Below, in pieces: positions 55,268 to 62,914 of a stretch of DNA of 64,000 bases; the first letter of the stretch is position 1; each line of letters starts with the position of its first letter. Source of the DNA: Streptomyces sp. NBC_00582 (GTDB taxonomy: Bacteria > Actinomycetota > Actinomycetes > Streptomycetales > Streptomycetaceae); NCBI RefSeq assembly GCF_036345155.1, contig NZ_CP107772.1, positions 10,292,001-10,356,000 on the forward strand, written 5' to 3'. A program made the translations under genes and the position numbers. Below the pieces are notes generated by a model. It was not told the DNA's origin, did no database searches, and saw only the letters and a list, made by a program, of their open reading frames with translations.

Positions 55268-56028
55268 CGGCGCACGACATGCACGGGTCGGTCGTGCTGG
55301 TGACCGGTGCCGGTTCGGGCATCGGAAGGGCGGCCGCGGAACTGTTCGCCGAGCGTGGTGCGGCGGTTGTCGCGGCGGACCGTTCCGAGTCCGGCGCCCA
55401 CACCGTCGCCGCCATCACCGCGGCGGGCGGCAAGGCGATCTTCGTCCAGGTGGATGTCTCGGTCGAGAAAGAGGTCGAGAACATGGTCGCCGCGGCGATC
55501 GACACCTACGGCACGCTGGACGCCGCCTTCAACAACGCCGGAATCGCGCCCCCCGTGGGCCCGGTCGAACAGCTCAGCAGTGAGAGCTGGGAGCTGTCGG
55601 AGTCGGTGAACCTGCGCGGCGTATGGCTGTGCATGAAACACGAACTTGCCGTCATGGTGCCCCATGGGCACGGCGCGATCGTGAACACATCGTCGGTCGC
55701 CGGCCTGGTCGGCAACCCCGGTGGCGGCGCCGCGTATTCCGCGTTCAAGCACGGCGTCGTCGGGCTGACCAAGTCCGCGGCCGCCGAGCACGGTCGCCAC
55801 GGGATCCGCGTCAACGCGATAGCCCCGGGCCTGACCCGCACCGGAATGCTGCGGCACCTGGAGGAACACGAGAACCTCGACGCCGCCGCCGTGTCGGCCG
55901 GGACTCCGCTCGGCCGTGTGGCCGGGCCGCGGGAGGTCGCCGAAGCCGCGTACTGGCTCGCTTCCCCGCGGGCGAGTTTCGTGACCGGTCATGTCCTGGC
56001 CGTCGACGGCGGCGAAACCTGCGTCTGA
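55264..56028 (+). CDS. Second short-chain dehydrogenase
   Basis: A 254-residue classical SDR: V-L-V-T-G-A-G-S-G-I-G, N-N-A-G, S-S-V-A-G, Y-S-A-F-K, and a C-terminal L-A-V-D-G-G-E-T. The GTG at 55264 overlaps the TGA of the LigD-like gene. With its neighbour it could handle the two stereochemical forms of an aryl alcohol, as paired LigD/L and LigN/O enzymes do, or act on another step. Confidence 0.88.
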   Translation: MTAHDMHGSVVLVTGAGSGIGRAAAELFAERGAAVVAADRSESGAHTVAAITAAGGKAIFVQVDVSVEKEVENMVAAAIDTYGTLDAAFNNAGIAPPVGPVEQLSSESWELSESVNLRGVWLCMKHELAVMVPHGHGAIVNTSSVAGLVGNPGGGAAYSAFKHGVVGLTKSAAAEHGRHGIRVNAIAPGLTRTGMLRHLEEHENLDAAAVSAGTPLGRVAGPREVAEAAYWLASPRASFVTGHVLAVDGGETCV

Positions 56029-56066
56029 CGTCGGGATTCCGGCGTCTGGAGAGGAAGCAGCATTCC

Positions 56067-57749
56067 ATGACTCGTGTGTCCGGCGGCGACATCGTCGTCC
56101 GTCTCCTCCAACAGGCCGGTGTCGACCGGATGTTCGGCATCAACGGCGCGCACATCGACTCCGTCTACCAGGCCGCGCTCGACCACCGGCTGCCCATCGT
56201 GGACACGCGGCACGAGATGAACGCGGGCCACGCGGCGGAAGGCTACGCACGCGTACGCAACGCTCTCGGTGTCGCGTTGCTGACGGCCGGCGGCGGGTTC
56301 ACCAACGCCGTCACGTCGATGGCCAACGCACACCTCGATCGCACTCCTGTGCTCTACCTCGCCGCGTCCGGCCCGCTGGCGGGCGACCAGACCAACACTC
56401 TGCAGGCGGGGCTGGACCAGGTGGCGATCGCGACACCCGTCACCAAGTGGGCGCACCGGGTGACGCGCGCGTCGCTGATTCCCCGCATCCTGGCTCGCGC
56501 CATCCGCACCGCGCTGTCCGCGCCACGCGGACCCGTGCTGGTGGACATCCCCTGGGACGTGCTGACCGGACAGCTCGACGAGATGCCCGACCTGACCACG
56601 GAACTCCTGCACGGCGCCGACCACGGACCGGGGCTCGCACAGGCCGGGGTGTATCAGATCCTCCGGCTGCTGGCGGAGTCCCGGCGGCCGGTGATCGTCG
56701 CGGGGTCCGAGGTACCGAGATCCGGCGCCGGCGGCGAGCTCCGGGCTTTCGCCGAGCGACTCGGCGTACCCCTGATGTCGGACTACGAGGGCCTCGGCGC
56801 GATCTCGCGCAGCCCCATGAACTTCGGCCTGGTGCAGGGGTTGTACGGCATGCCGCCCGAAGACGAACCCGACCTGGTGATCATGGCGGGACTCCGGTTC
56901 GGCCTCACCACAGCGCACGGCTCGGGCGCGCTGATACCGCGTGACGCGCGTGTGGTGCAGATCGACCCTTCCGGCGCGGAACTGGGACACCTGCAGCCGG
57001 TCACGCTGTCGGTCGCCGCCGACCCGCTCCCGGTACTCCAGGACCTCAACCGGGAACCCGTCACCGGGCGGGCCGCCGGGGCGGATCTGGTCGGCTGGCG
57101 CAACACCCTGCGTGCGCACCTGCAGCGGCGGCGCGAAGCCGTGGCCGCTCAGGTCGTCCACGACGAGCGCGTTCATCCCTACGACGCCGTACGCGCCATC
57201 GCCGCGGCGGTGCCCGATGCATCGGTGGTCGTCGCCGACGGCGCGCTCACCTACCTCTGGCTGTCGGAGACGATCTCCGAGGCACCGGTGTCCGCGTTCC
57301 TCTGCCACGGCTATCTCGGCTCCATGGGAGTCGGCATGGGCATCGCGCTGGGAGCCCAGGCAGCTGTCGAACCCGGCACGAACGTCGTTCTCGTGACCGG
57401 TGACGGGTCGGTCGGCTACAGCCTCGGCGAGTTCGACTCGATGGTGCGCGCGGGGCTCGGAGCGGTCGTCGTCGTACTCAACAACCGGGCCTGGGGCGCC
57501 ACTCTGCACGCGCAGGAGATCCTGCTCGGCAAGGACCGGATCGTCAACAACCGGCTGGAGAACGGCTCCTACGCCGCCGCCGCGATCGCGCTCGGTGCGG
57601 ACGGCTATCAGGTGCGCGCCCTTGATGAACTCGCGCCTGCCCTCGCCAAGGCTCTCCAGAGCGGGCGGCCGTCGTGCATCGAGGTGCATGTGAGTCTCGA
57701 CCCGATCCCGCCGGAGGAACGGGTGATCATGGGCGGCAGCCCGTTCTGA
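56067..57749 (+). CDS. Benzaldehyde lyase homologue (ThDP-dependent)
   Basis: 560 residues, the length of Pseudomonas fluorescens benzaldehyde lyase (BAL). N-terminal G-A-H-I-D-S-V-Y keeps the BAL Ala28-His29 pair. The ThDP-activating Glu is in D-T-R-H-E-M-N-A-G-H, Gln113 in N-T-L-Q-A-G-L-D-Q-V-A, and the active-site histidine in F-L-C-H-G-Y-L-G-S-M-G. The ThDP/Mg motif is T-G-D-G-S-V-G-Y ... L-N-N-R-A-W-G-A-T-L-H. BAL splits benzoin and anisoin into two aromatic aldehydes. Similarity is strong over the whole chain and the neighbours (SDRs, stilbene oxygenase, aldehyde dehydrogenase) fit. Confidence 0.9.
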   Translation: MTRVSGGDIVVRLLQQAGVDRMFGINGAHIDSVYQAALDHRLPIVDTRHEMNAGHAAEGYARVRNALGVALLTAGGGFTNAVTSMANAHLDRTPVLYLAASGPLAGDQTNTLQAGLDQVAIATPVTKWAHRVTRASLIPRILARAIRTALSAPRGPVLVDIPWDVLTGQLDEMPDLTTELLHGADHGPGLAQAGVYQILRLLAESRRPVIVAGSEVPRSGAGGELRAFAERLGVPLMSDYEGLGAISRSPMNFGLVQGLYGMPPEDEPDLVIMAGLRFGLTTAHGSGALIPRDARVVQIDPSGAELGHLQPVTLSVAADPLPVLQDLNREPVTGRAAGADLVGWRNTLRAHLQRRREAVAAQVVHDERVHPYDAVRAIAAAVPDASVVVADGALTYLWLSETISEAPVSAFLCHGYLGSMGVGMGIALGAQAAVEPGTNVVLVTGDGSVGYSLGEFDSMVRAGLGAVVVVLNNRAWGATLHAQEILLGKDRIVNNRLENGSYAAAAIALGADGYQVRALDELAPALAKALQSGRPSCIEVHVSLDPIPPEERVIMGGSPF

Positions 57750-57816
57750 GTGCACTGCCGAGGCAGATCACGCCATGCCGGCAATCCAACTGTTCAGCGA
57801 CTGTGAGGGAACGCCC

Positions 57817-58317
57817 ATGTTGTTCGACTTCGGCCAACCGACCGACGGCCTCATCCAGATGGCCTTCGTCGTCGAGGATCTCGACGCGGCGATGGCCCGG
57901 TTCAGCGACAGCTTCCGGGTCGGACCTTGGACGGTCCTGCGCGACTTCGCCGGCGAGAACCCCCGCTACCGGGGCGCACCGTCGCAGGCACGCGCACACG
58001 TGGCGCTCGGCTTCGGCGGGCACATGCAATACGAGCTCATCCAGCCCGCAGACGAGCTGCCGTCGGTCCATCGCGACGTGATCAGCCAGCGCGGGTACGG
58101 CTTCCACCACTTCGGTTATGCCTCCACCGCATTCGACGAAGCAGTGGAGGCAATGCACCGGAAGGGTTATGAAACCCTGTTCAGCGCGTCCGTCGGACCC
58201 GACTCGCGCGTCGCCTATTTCGACACCCGCGACGTCCTGCCCGGCATGACCGAGCTCATCGAGTCGAGCCCGGGTCTCAACGCGACCTTCACCGCCATGT
58301 ACAAGGCATCCCTGTGA
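57817..58317 (+). CDS. VOC (glyoxalase-like) protein
   Basis: 166 residues from the ATG at 57817, chosen because GAGGGA lies 6 nt upstream; an in-frame ATG at 57775 has no SD site. It has I-Q-M-A-F-V-V-E-D-L-D-A-A-M, Y-E-L-I-Q-P, G-Y-G-F-H-H-F-G-Y and a C-terminal G-M-T-E-L-I-E, the pattern of Glyoxalase_4-type VOC proteins. It is the last gene of the benzaldehyde-lyase operon. Isomerase, lyase or dioxygenase activity cannot be separated from sequence. Confidence 0.78.
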   Translation: MLFDFGQPTDGLIQMAFVVEDLDAAMARFSDSFRVGPWTVLRDFAGENPRYRGAPSQARAHVALGFGGHMQYELIQPADELPSVHRDVISQRGYGFHHFGYASTAFDEAVEAMHRKGYETLFSASVGPDSRVAYFDTRDVLPGMTELIESSPGLNATFTAMYKASL

Positions 58318-58609
58318 GACGACGGGCGGGCGTTCGGGGTGCGCGCCCGGGTCGCGGCCTGTGCTTCCGCCCGGTCAGCCGGCCCTGGTGAAGCTACCGT
58401 CCCTCTGCATGGTCTGGTCTCCCGCGACGGAGCTGCTTGGTGGTTGCGGGCGTGTTCAGCTGTTCGCGTCAGCCCCGTGACGGCAGGCGCCTTCGACGAT
58501 GCCGGCGGCGGCCGGCCAGCCTGTCGCGAGAGCCTGGTCAAAACGGGCGCCGTGCCCGGCCGGGCCGCGGTGGCCCCGGCCGGGGACGCGTTTTCGGGAA
58601 CGGGACCGT

Positions 58610-59767
58610 CTACTGGCCGGGGTGCAGCCCCAGCCAGCCGGGGGTGGGAGCGCCCTGGACCTCGCCGAAGTAGAGGGTGAAGGTCTGCCGCCAGCGTTCG
58701 GCCTCGGCGCGGTCGGCCATGAAGCGCGGGAATTCGTCGAGGTGGGCGTTGCGGTACTGCCAGATCGGCTTGAGCCCGCCGGTGGGGGTGACGTCGGTGC
58801 GTACGGACCAGCCGTTGACGGAGGTCTGCTGCACAGCGGATGAAATGGACCAGTTCAGGTAGAGCTTGGCGGCGGCGGGATGCTTGGCGCCGCGCAGGAT
58901 CGCGGCGCGCTGGCCCCAGGACATGAACGGGTGCCCGTCCGCGACGACCCACGTGACGCCGGGGGCGAGCTGACGGGCCAGTGAGCCGAAGCCTCCGATG
59001 CCGACCTGTTTCTGCTTGCTGACGACCGCGGTGATGGGGGTGGGGGTGCCGCGGCCGAACGCGATCTTCTGGGCGGCCAGCCGGCTCAACCAGTCCCACC
59101 CGTAGGCCTGGGCATACAGCGTGTACAGGAACAGGATCGCGTCATCGTCGTTCGGGTAGGAGGAGGAGATCGCACCCTGCCAGCGCGTGTCGGCCAGCTC
59201 GTAGGGCGTGGCGGGACCCTGGGCGCCCAGGGAGGCGTCGTACATGTAGCTGAAGGCGCCGACCGCGATGGCCAGCCAGGCCCCGTCCGGGTCACGGAAG
59301 CCGTCATAGAGCTTCGAGAACCCGGCCGGCTTGTAGGGCAGCAGCGCGCCCTGCTGCTTCCATCGGGTGAAGTCCTGCAGGGTCTGCAGCTGCACCACGT
59401 CCGGGACGAGGGTGTCGGTGGCCAGTTGGTTGTCGATGCGCACGTCGTGGTACTTGCTGTAGTCGACCACCGTGGTCAGGTCGATGTCAGGGAACTGGGC
59501 CAGGAACGCCTGCTTGGTCCCGTCCTGCTGGTCGGAGGTGTCGCCGCCGGCGTAGATGACCAGTTTGCCGCCCTCGCGCCTGGCGTCCGCGTACAGCTGG
59601 TCGAGCGACTTGGTCTCCTCCTCCACGGGAGTGCCGGGGAACGGCTTAACCGTGTCTGCGCTCCCGGTGGCCGCCGCCGCGGGACCGGCGGCGATGGGGG
59701 CGACCAGTGCCGCCGCGCCGAGTGCGGCGCCCCTTCCAATTAGCCGTCGCCTGCTCAGTGAAGTCAT
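58610..59767 (-). CDS. Tat-exported extracellular solute-binding protein
   Basis: 385 residues. The N-terminal S-R-R-R-L-I-G-R-G followed by a hydrophobic alanine-rich stretch and A-A-A-T-G is a twin-arginine signal peptide. The mature part has K-L-V-I-Y-A-G-G-D near residue 70 and the ABC type 1/iron-type binding protein layout (R-W-Q-G-A-I-S-S-S, A-A-A-K-L-Y-L-N-W). No permease or ATPase genes adjoin, so it may serve a transporter encoded elsewhere. It is divergent from the MarR gene and shares its operator region. Confidence 0.85.
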   Translation of the reverse strand: MTSLSRRRLIGRGAALGAAALVAPIAAGPAAAATGSADTVKPFPGTPVEEETKSLDQLYADARREGGKLVIYAGGDTSDQQDGTKQAFLAQFPDIDLTTVVDYSKYHDVRIDNQLATDTLVPDVVQLQTLQDFTRWKQQGALLPYKPAGFSKLYDGFRDPDGAWLAIAVGAFSYMYDASLGAQGPATPYELADTRWQGAISSSYPNDDDAILFLYTLYAQAYGWDWLSRLAAQKIAFGRGTPTPITAVVSKQKQVGIGGFGSLARQLAPGVTWVVADGHPFMSWGQRAAILRGAKHPAAAKLYLNWSISSAVQQTSVNGWSVRTDVTPTGGLKPIWQYRNAHLDEFPRFMADRAEAERWRQTFTLYFGEVQGAPTPGWLGLHPGQ

Positions 59768-59851
59768 GGGGGGCGGATCCTCTCCGTGGGAACGTCAGCC
59801 GCAGGCCCGCCGGCTCAAGCCGGCGTTGGCGTGCGGCAGAAGTTCGAATCT

Positions 59852-59909
59852 GCTTGAGCGTTCAAGCTGTGGTCGCTTACGCTATGCCCATCTGTTTGAA
59901 GAGTCAATC
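59852..59909. promoter_or_regulatory. MarR operator pair between binding-protein and marR genes
   Basis: GCTTGAGCGTTCAAGC (59852-59867) is a perfect 6-4-6 dyad. GTTTGAAGAGTCAATC (59894-59909) is a looser copy. TTGAGC (59854-59859) and TACGCT (59878-59883), 18 nt apart, form a plausible promoter toward marR, so the first dyad covers its -35. The same dyad is found at 45622-45637. Confidence 0.65.
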
Positions 59910-59952
59910 AGCATGGACTGGAGCGGGAGCGCGGGTCTCGTATTGTCGGCGT

Positions 59953-60822
59953 GTGACAGAGGTGGGATTGAGTAGGCGCGAGTTGCAGGTGTGGCGGCGG
60001 CTGGCGGCCGTGCTGGTCGTGCTGCCCGAAGCCGTGGAGGCGCAGCTGCAACGCGACGGTGGCCTCACGCAGTTCGGCTACGGGGTGCTGGCTGCGCTCT
60101 CCGAGGCGCCGGGACACCGCATGCGCATGAGTGAGCTGGCGCACATGGCGCGCGGCTCGCAGTCGCGACTCTCGCACATGATGGTCGGCTTGGAGCGCCG
60201 GGGGTGGGTGCGCCGCGAGCGCGCCGCCGAGGACGGGCGCGGCAACCTCGCCGTCCTGACCGAGGCGGGCTACGCGAAACTCGCCGCCCTGGCCCCTGGG
60301 CACGTGGGGACCGTGCGCAGGGCGGTCATCGACGCGCTCAGCCCCCGGCAGCTGGACGAGCTGGAAGGCATCTGCGCGGCGCTGCTGCCCTCCGCGCTCC
60401 GCGAGCGCGAGCGGATACTCGGTCGGCATGGTGGCGACGCTGCCGAACGTCCTCAAATTGATGACGTGATGTCGGCCGGCGGGCCCGACCGCCACAGCAC
60501 GGCACGGCGCGAGCCCACCCCGACGGTCGCGCTCACCCGGCTGCTCGCCTGCGCGACCGACCGCGCCGACAGACGGCCGCCCCACCACGCGACCCCGGCC
60601 GCCGACCCGCCGGACCCCACCGACGGCCTCTCCCTGTTGTCCGAAGCCCGCCGTGAGATCGACCTCGCCGAGCTCGAACTCATCGACCGTGCCCGCGCCG
60701 GAGGCCAGACCTGGGAACAGATCGCCGCCGCGCTCGACATGCCCGACCGCCGCCAAGCCCAGACCCGCTACCGCCGCCTGCGCGAACGCTGGCTCCCACT
60801 CGAACCCGACCCCCGCGGCTGA
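59953..60822 (+). CDS. MarR regulator with extra C-terminal helix-turn-helix region
   Basis: 289 residues; ordinary MarR proteins have about 150. Residues 1-150 are a normal MarR domain (L-T-Q-F-G-Y-G-V-L-A-A-L-S-E, M-S-E-L-A-H-M-A-R-G-S-Q-S-R-L-S, D-G-R-G-N-L-A-V-L-T). After a proline-rich linker the last 70 residues contain D-L-A-E-L-E-L-I-D-R-A-R-A-G-G, then T-W-E-Q-I-A-A-A-L-D-M, then A-Q-T-R-Y-R-R-L-R-E-R-W, which looks like a second helix-turn-helix. The GTG at 59953 is the likely start. It probably binds the dyads directly upstream. Confidence 0.82.
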   Translation: MTEVGLSRRELQVWRRLAAVLVVLPEAVEAQLQRDGGLTQFGYGVLAALSEAPGHRMRMSELAHMARGSQSRLSHMMVGLERRGWVRRERAAEDGRGNLAVLTEAGYAKLAALAPGHVGTVRRAVIDALSPRQLDELEGICAALLPSALRERERILGRHGGDAAERPQIDDVMSAGGPDRHSTARREPTPTVALTRLLACATDRADRRPPHHATPAADPPDPTDGLSLLSEARREIDLAELELIDRARAGGQTWEQIAAALDMPDRRQAQTRYRRLRERWLPLEPDPRG

Positions 60823-60888
60823 TCCCCGCGGCCCCCCGGCCGAACGCGGTCACGCGTGTGGGCGAACCCGAAGTGGGCGGCGTCGGGG

Positions 60889-61797
60889 TCAGAACATGGA
60901 GTTGTTGTTGGAGGAGGTGGAGGGCACGTTCTGGACGATGTCCCAGTGCTCCACGACCTTGCCGTTCTGCACCCGGTAGATGTCGAAGACACCCTGGGCC
61001 ATGTCCGACGTGAAGGTGCCGCGGGACTGGAGCACGACCAGGTCGCCTTCGGCGATGACCCGGTAGGTGTCGGAGTGGAAGTCGGGGAAAGCCGAGAACA
61101 TCCCGGAGATCCCGTCCTTGGCCGCCTGGATGCCGTTGGCGAAGCCGGGGTTGTGCTGGTAGTAGGGGGCGACGACATAGCGGTCGAACGCGGTGACGTC
61201 CTTGTCCACGAACACCTGCTTGTACATGTCCGTGACGAGTTGCTTGTTGAGCGCGGTGGGGGCGCTCGGGTCCGGCCGGCTCACCTGGGGGGAGCTGAGG
61301 GTCGAGAACATGTCGTTGCCGCTGACCGTCGTCGCCGGCACTTCCTGGATCGTGTCCCAGTGCTCGACGATCTTGCCGCCGGACAGGCGGTACAGGTCGA
61401 GGACGGAGTAGCCCCTGGTCCGCGGGTCGAGGACCAGGTTGCTGTGGACAGCGACGAGGTCGCCCTCCGCGATGACGCGCTTGACCGAGAGGTACGAGTC
61501 GGGGTGGGCCGCGTTCTGCGCGGTCAGGTAGTCGCGCAATCCTGTCGGCCCGTCGGCGATGCGGGGATCGTGCTGGGTGAAGTCCGCATCGAGGTAGGCG
61601 TCGATGGCGGACAGGTCATGCCGGTTGTACAGCCGCTGCGTGAAGTCCGTGACCAGCGCCTTGCTGCGGGAGATCTGCGACGCCTCTGCCCGGGCTGCCG
61701 TTACGGCCGGTCGGGACGCCGCCATGGCGGGTTCGCCGACGATCAGGACGGTGGACAGCGCGAGAGCGCCGGCCAGTGTCCTTGTGAGTGGTCTCAT
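60889..61797 (-). CDS. Exported tandem SnoaL-like (NTF2-fold) protein
   Basis: 302 residues. An N-terminal signal peptide (R-P-L-T-R-T-L-A-G-A-L-A-L-S, A-M-A-A-S cleavage region) is followed by two homologous SnoaL-like domains. Each has a Y-N-R-H-D-type start, V-I-A-E-G-D-L-V and K-I/V-V-E-H-W-D-I/T near its end. SnoaL-like proteins include cyclases and ester hydrolases but most have unknown roles. It is divergent from the marR gene at 61943 and lies in front of its tandem operators, so it is probably its main target. Confidence 0.85.
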   Translation of the reverse strand: MRPLTRTLAGALALSTVLIVGEPAMAASRPAVTAARAEASQISRSKALVTDFTQRLYNRHDLSAIDAYLDADFTQHDPRIADGPTGLRDYLTAQNAAHPDSYLSVKRVIAEGDLVAVHSNLVLDPRTRGYSVLDLYRLSGGKIVEHWDTIQEVPATTVSGNDMFSTLSSPQVSRPDPSAPTALNKQLVTDMYKQVFVDKDVTAFDRYVVAPYYQHNPGFANGIQAAKDGISGMFSAFPDFHSDTYRVIAEGDLVVLQSRGTFTSDMAQGVFDIYRVQNGKVVEHWDIVQNVPSTSSNNNSMF

Positions 61798-61817
61798 GAG
61801 TTCCTCTCTCAAGAAAG

Positions 61818-61860
61818 TATCTCGCTAGAAAGATATGCAGGAATCGTCTTGCTCGCAAGA
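61818..61860. promoter_or_regulatory. Tandem MarR operators
   Basis: TATCTCGCTAGAAAGATA (61818-61835) and TCTTGCTCGCAAGA (61847-61860) align as two versions of one dyad (T-C-T-y-G-C-T-n-G-n-A-A-G-A). They lie in the 145-bp gap between the exported SnoaL gene and marR. CTCGCGCAAGG at 61865-61875 is a possible third half. Confidence 0.65.
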
Positions 61861-61942
61861 TTTCCTCGCGCAAGGTAAAATGCGCCGGGTGGCGCTAACC
61901 CGGCATGCTCGGAGTGCGCCACGCTGACGGAGGGAGTGAGGC

Positions 61943-62443
61943 GTGGGAACGTCAGGTCGCCACCTGGAGGGGCGTGGACGGACGGTGTCCGTCGACGACG
62001 AGACGCTGGTGACCTGGTGGGGGCTCATTCTGGAGGGTTTCAGTCGCGCCCATGGGCGTATCGATGCGGACCTGCGCGAGGTCGCGGATCTGCCCGGACC
62101 GTGGTTCGAAGTCCTGCTGAGGCTCTCACGGACGCCCGGCCGTGAGCTCCCGCTCACCCGCCTCGCCAAGGAAGTTGCCTTCTCCAGCGGTGGGTTCACC
62201 AAGATGACCGACCGGCTGGTTGCCAGGGGCCTGATTGAGCGGCGGCCGAGCCCCACTGATCGCCGAGTCACACTGGCCGGGCTCACCCCGCAGGGCGCGC
62301 GTGTGCTGGATCGTGCGCTCAGGGTGCACCTCGACAGTCTCCGCCGGTACGTCCTCGAACCGCTGGGGGCCGAGCGGCTCGAACAGGTGGCCGTCGGTAT
62401 GAAGGAGCTGCGCGATCATGAGGGTGGGACACCTACTCTCTGA
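61943..62443 (+). CDS. MarR family regulator
   Basis: 166 residues. The winged-helix core is clear: L-P-L-T-R-L-A-K-E-V-A-F-S-S-G-G-F-T-K-M, then L-I-E-R-R-P-S-P-T-D-R-R. The GTG at 61943 has GGAGGGAG upstream; a GTG in V-S-V-D-D-E further in is possible. It is divergent from the SnoaL-like gene and probably represses that gene and itself through the tandem dyads at 61818-61860. Confidence 0.9.
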   Translation: MGTSGRHLEGRGRTVSVDDETLVTWWGLILEGFSRAHGRIDADLREVADLPGPWFEVLLRLSRTPGRELPLTRLAKEVAFSSGGFTKMTDRLVARGLIERRPSPTDRRVTLAGLTPQGARVLDRALRVHLDSLRRYVLEPLGAERLEQVAVGMKELRDHEGGTPTL

Positions 62444-62914
62444 TATTCCGGACCTTGATCCTGATAATCCGGACTCATCAGCCGGATGATGCCGGGTGTT
62501 CGGGCGCGGCCGCGCGGCCGCTCGTGCCCTAGGGGCTCATAGGGGTGTGGTGCGGTCGCCGCACCGCCCAGGGGCCCGGCGGCGGTATGGCGAGCGGCGC
62601 GCGCGCCGTCGCGGATAGTCCTCCCTGTGCCCACGACCAGGGTCAGACCTCGTGCGGCGGTAGGTGGGGTGCGAGTAACTTGTCGGCCTCCGGCTGCCGA
62701 TCGGCGTGCGGTGCGTGCCCGGCTCGCTGTTGGCGTTCGCATTCGGCGTCATCCGTCCCGCGGTCTCGTGAGCGTCATGAGCCGTCTCAGAATGTCCCAT
62801 GTTGTAGGACTAGCGTTTCGACATGGAGGACCGTACGCTTCCGGCCAGTTACGGTCAACCACTCGCCGCGTGACATCACCGGGCATTCCCGGCGCGGCGG
62901 TGAGGAGTCACGGC
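62444..62914. other. Intergenic region before the Liv-type ATPase
   Basis: No gene of useful size. GTCCCATGTTGTAGGAC (62794-62810) is a GTCC-N9-GGAC dyad related to those at 50.8-50.9 kb. A 16-codon frame with ATG at 62823 (M-E-D-R-T-L-P-A-S-Y-G) ends about 40 nt before the ATPase start and might be a leader peptide. A GC-only palindrome (GCGGCCGCGCGGCCGC) lies near 62507. Confidence 0.45.
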
